From: an uncultured Bacilli bacterium
GTDB taxonomy: Bacteria > Bacillota_I > Bacilli_A > RF39 > UBA660
Direction of reading: 5' to 3'
DNA: 7,055 bases
Assembly (NCBI GenBank): GCA_947630865.1
Contig: CANRJE010000074.1
Coordinates: 1-7,055 of the forward strand
Shown: one piece after another, positions 6,545 to 7,055 of the stretch
Position numbering within the stretch: position 1 is the stretch's first letter
Layout: each line of letters starts with the position of its first letter
The notes under the pieces: generated by a model
What the model was told of the DNA's origin: nothing
Database searches by the model: none
Seen by the model: only the letters and a program-made list of their open reading frames with translations
Translations under genes and position numbers: made by a program

Positions 6545-7055
6545 TTTCTTTTTCCTCATATTCATGATTAGTTATTTTTCTAATTATTTCATCTAATGAT
6601 ACGTGATTTTTAATATCTTCTTTTATTTTTTCTTGAATAGTGCTTTCAGATTTATAGTAGAATCTAGCAATATTTTCTTCACGTTCTTTAGGTATTTTAG
6701 GAGTTGATTTTAGATCATTTAAGTAATCAATTATAATTCCAATATTTTCAACTGGATAATTTACACGTCTTAGAAATGCTATAAAATTATTTTTTAAATC
6801 TTCATTGTTTAATTCTAAAATAAAATTATAAATTCTTGTAACTAATTGATTAGCATCATCATCTGTAAAATAATTTTTATATTCTGCATCTTTAGCATCA
6901 TGATTCTTAGAACAACTTCTAACGTTATTCCAAAATCTAAAAATTAAAGTTCTTAACGAATCAGTATCTTTTTTAGTTAAAAATTCTTTTTCTAACTCCT
7001 GACATATAATAGTTTCTCTTTTCGCATATTGAAGTCTATCTAAAATTATAATTGG
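6528..7055 (-). CDS. Unrecognised protein, C-terminal 175 residues (partial, enters from right edge)
   Basis: The frame is open from the right edge to a TGA at 6528-6530 and contains no methionine at all, so the start lies outside the window. Coding is supported by 175 uninterrupted codons and by composition: hydrophobic residues are spaced as in helices, and there are diverse residues such as RFWNNVRSCSKNHDAKD (40-56) rather than simple Lys/Asn/Ile repeats. A segment near FIAFLRRVNYPVENIGIIID (91-110) is followed by ENIARFYYKSESTIQEKIKE (128-147), which resembles a helix-turn-helix, but this is only a visual impression. The last residues are acidic and lysine-rich and overlap the small downstream gene. 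The function is unknown; no membrane or secretion signal is visible in this part. Confidence 0.75.
   Translation of the reverse strand, partial: PIIILDRLQYAKRETIICQELEKEFLTKKDTDSLRTLIFRFWNNVRSCSKNHDAKDAEYKNYFTDDDANQLVTRIYNFILELNNEDLKNNFIAFLRRVNYPVENIGIIIDYLNDLKSTPKIPKEREENIARFYYKSESTIQEKIKEDIKNHVSLDEIIRKITNHEYEEKENETKR

Noticed and set aside
1..7055. Mycoplasma-type genetic code suggested by the extreme AT content.
   Set aside because: TGA ends the PLD gene and the upstream partial gene, tryptophan is encoded by TGG, and no long frame needs TGA read-through.
1..7055. CRISPR array, tRNA, rRNA or insertion sequence.
   Set aside because: No regularly spaced repeats, cloverleaf, rRNA core sequences, transposase motifs or terminal inverted repeats were seen by eye. 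Repeated T-rich words reflect Lys/Glu/Asn codon bias.

Overview
The window is very AT-rich and every supported gene lies on the minus strand, so the reading order is from the right edge to the left edge. The uvrB start, strong AGGAGG-type ribosome binding sites and sigma-A-like promoters point to a low-GC Bacillota or a related member of the Bacilli. TGA works as a stop for two genes and tryptophan is read from TGG, so this is not a TGA=Trp Mycoplasma-type genome. A more exact taxonomic call is not supported.

Layout in transcription order. (1) 7055-6368: the last 175 codons of an unrecognised gene that enters from the right edge and has no ATG inside the window, overlapped at its end by a 58-codon helical, charged small gene. 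This unit closes with a clear intrinsic terminator at 6351-6314. (2) 6300-6262: a sigma-A-like promoter with an extended -10, and a perfect 14-bp palindrome over its -35 element. (3) 6242-363: a compact operon of three overlapping genes: an unnamed 411-residue protein, a 586-residue two-motif phospholipase D/Tdp1-like protein, and a 971-residue SNF2/RapA-like superfamily 2 ATPase with a very long insertion in its second RecA lobe. (4) 338-1: a separate promoter, a good Shine-Dalgarno sequence and the first 87 codons of uvrB, which runs off the left edge.

The three-gene operon is the point of interest. A SNF2-type DNA translocase next to a PLD-superfamily phosphodiesterase is a recurring theme in prokaryotic antiviral loci such as DISARM. 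However, no DUF1998 protein, second helicase or DNA methyltransferase is present in the window, and the first gene is not one I can name. My working inference is a self-contained, probably DNA-targeting defence module: the 411-residue protein as possible sensor or adaptor, the PLD protein as possible nuclease, and the ATPase as possible translocase. Sequence alone does not prove a defence role. No tRNA, rRNA, CRISPR array, insertion sequence or long direct repeat was seen, and no stretch above about 120 bases lacks a gene.
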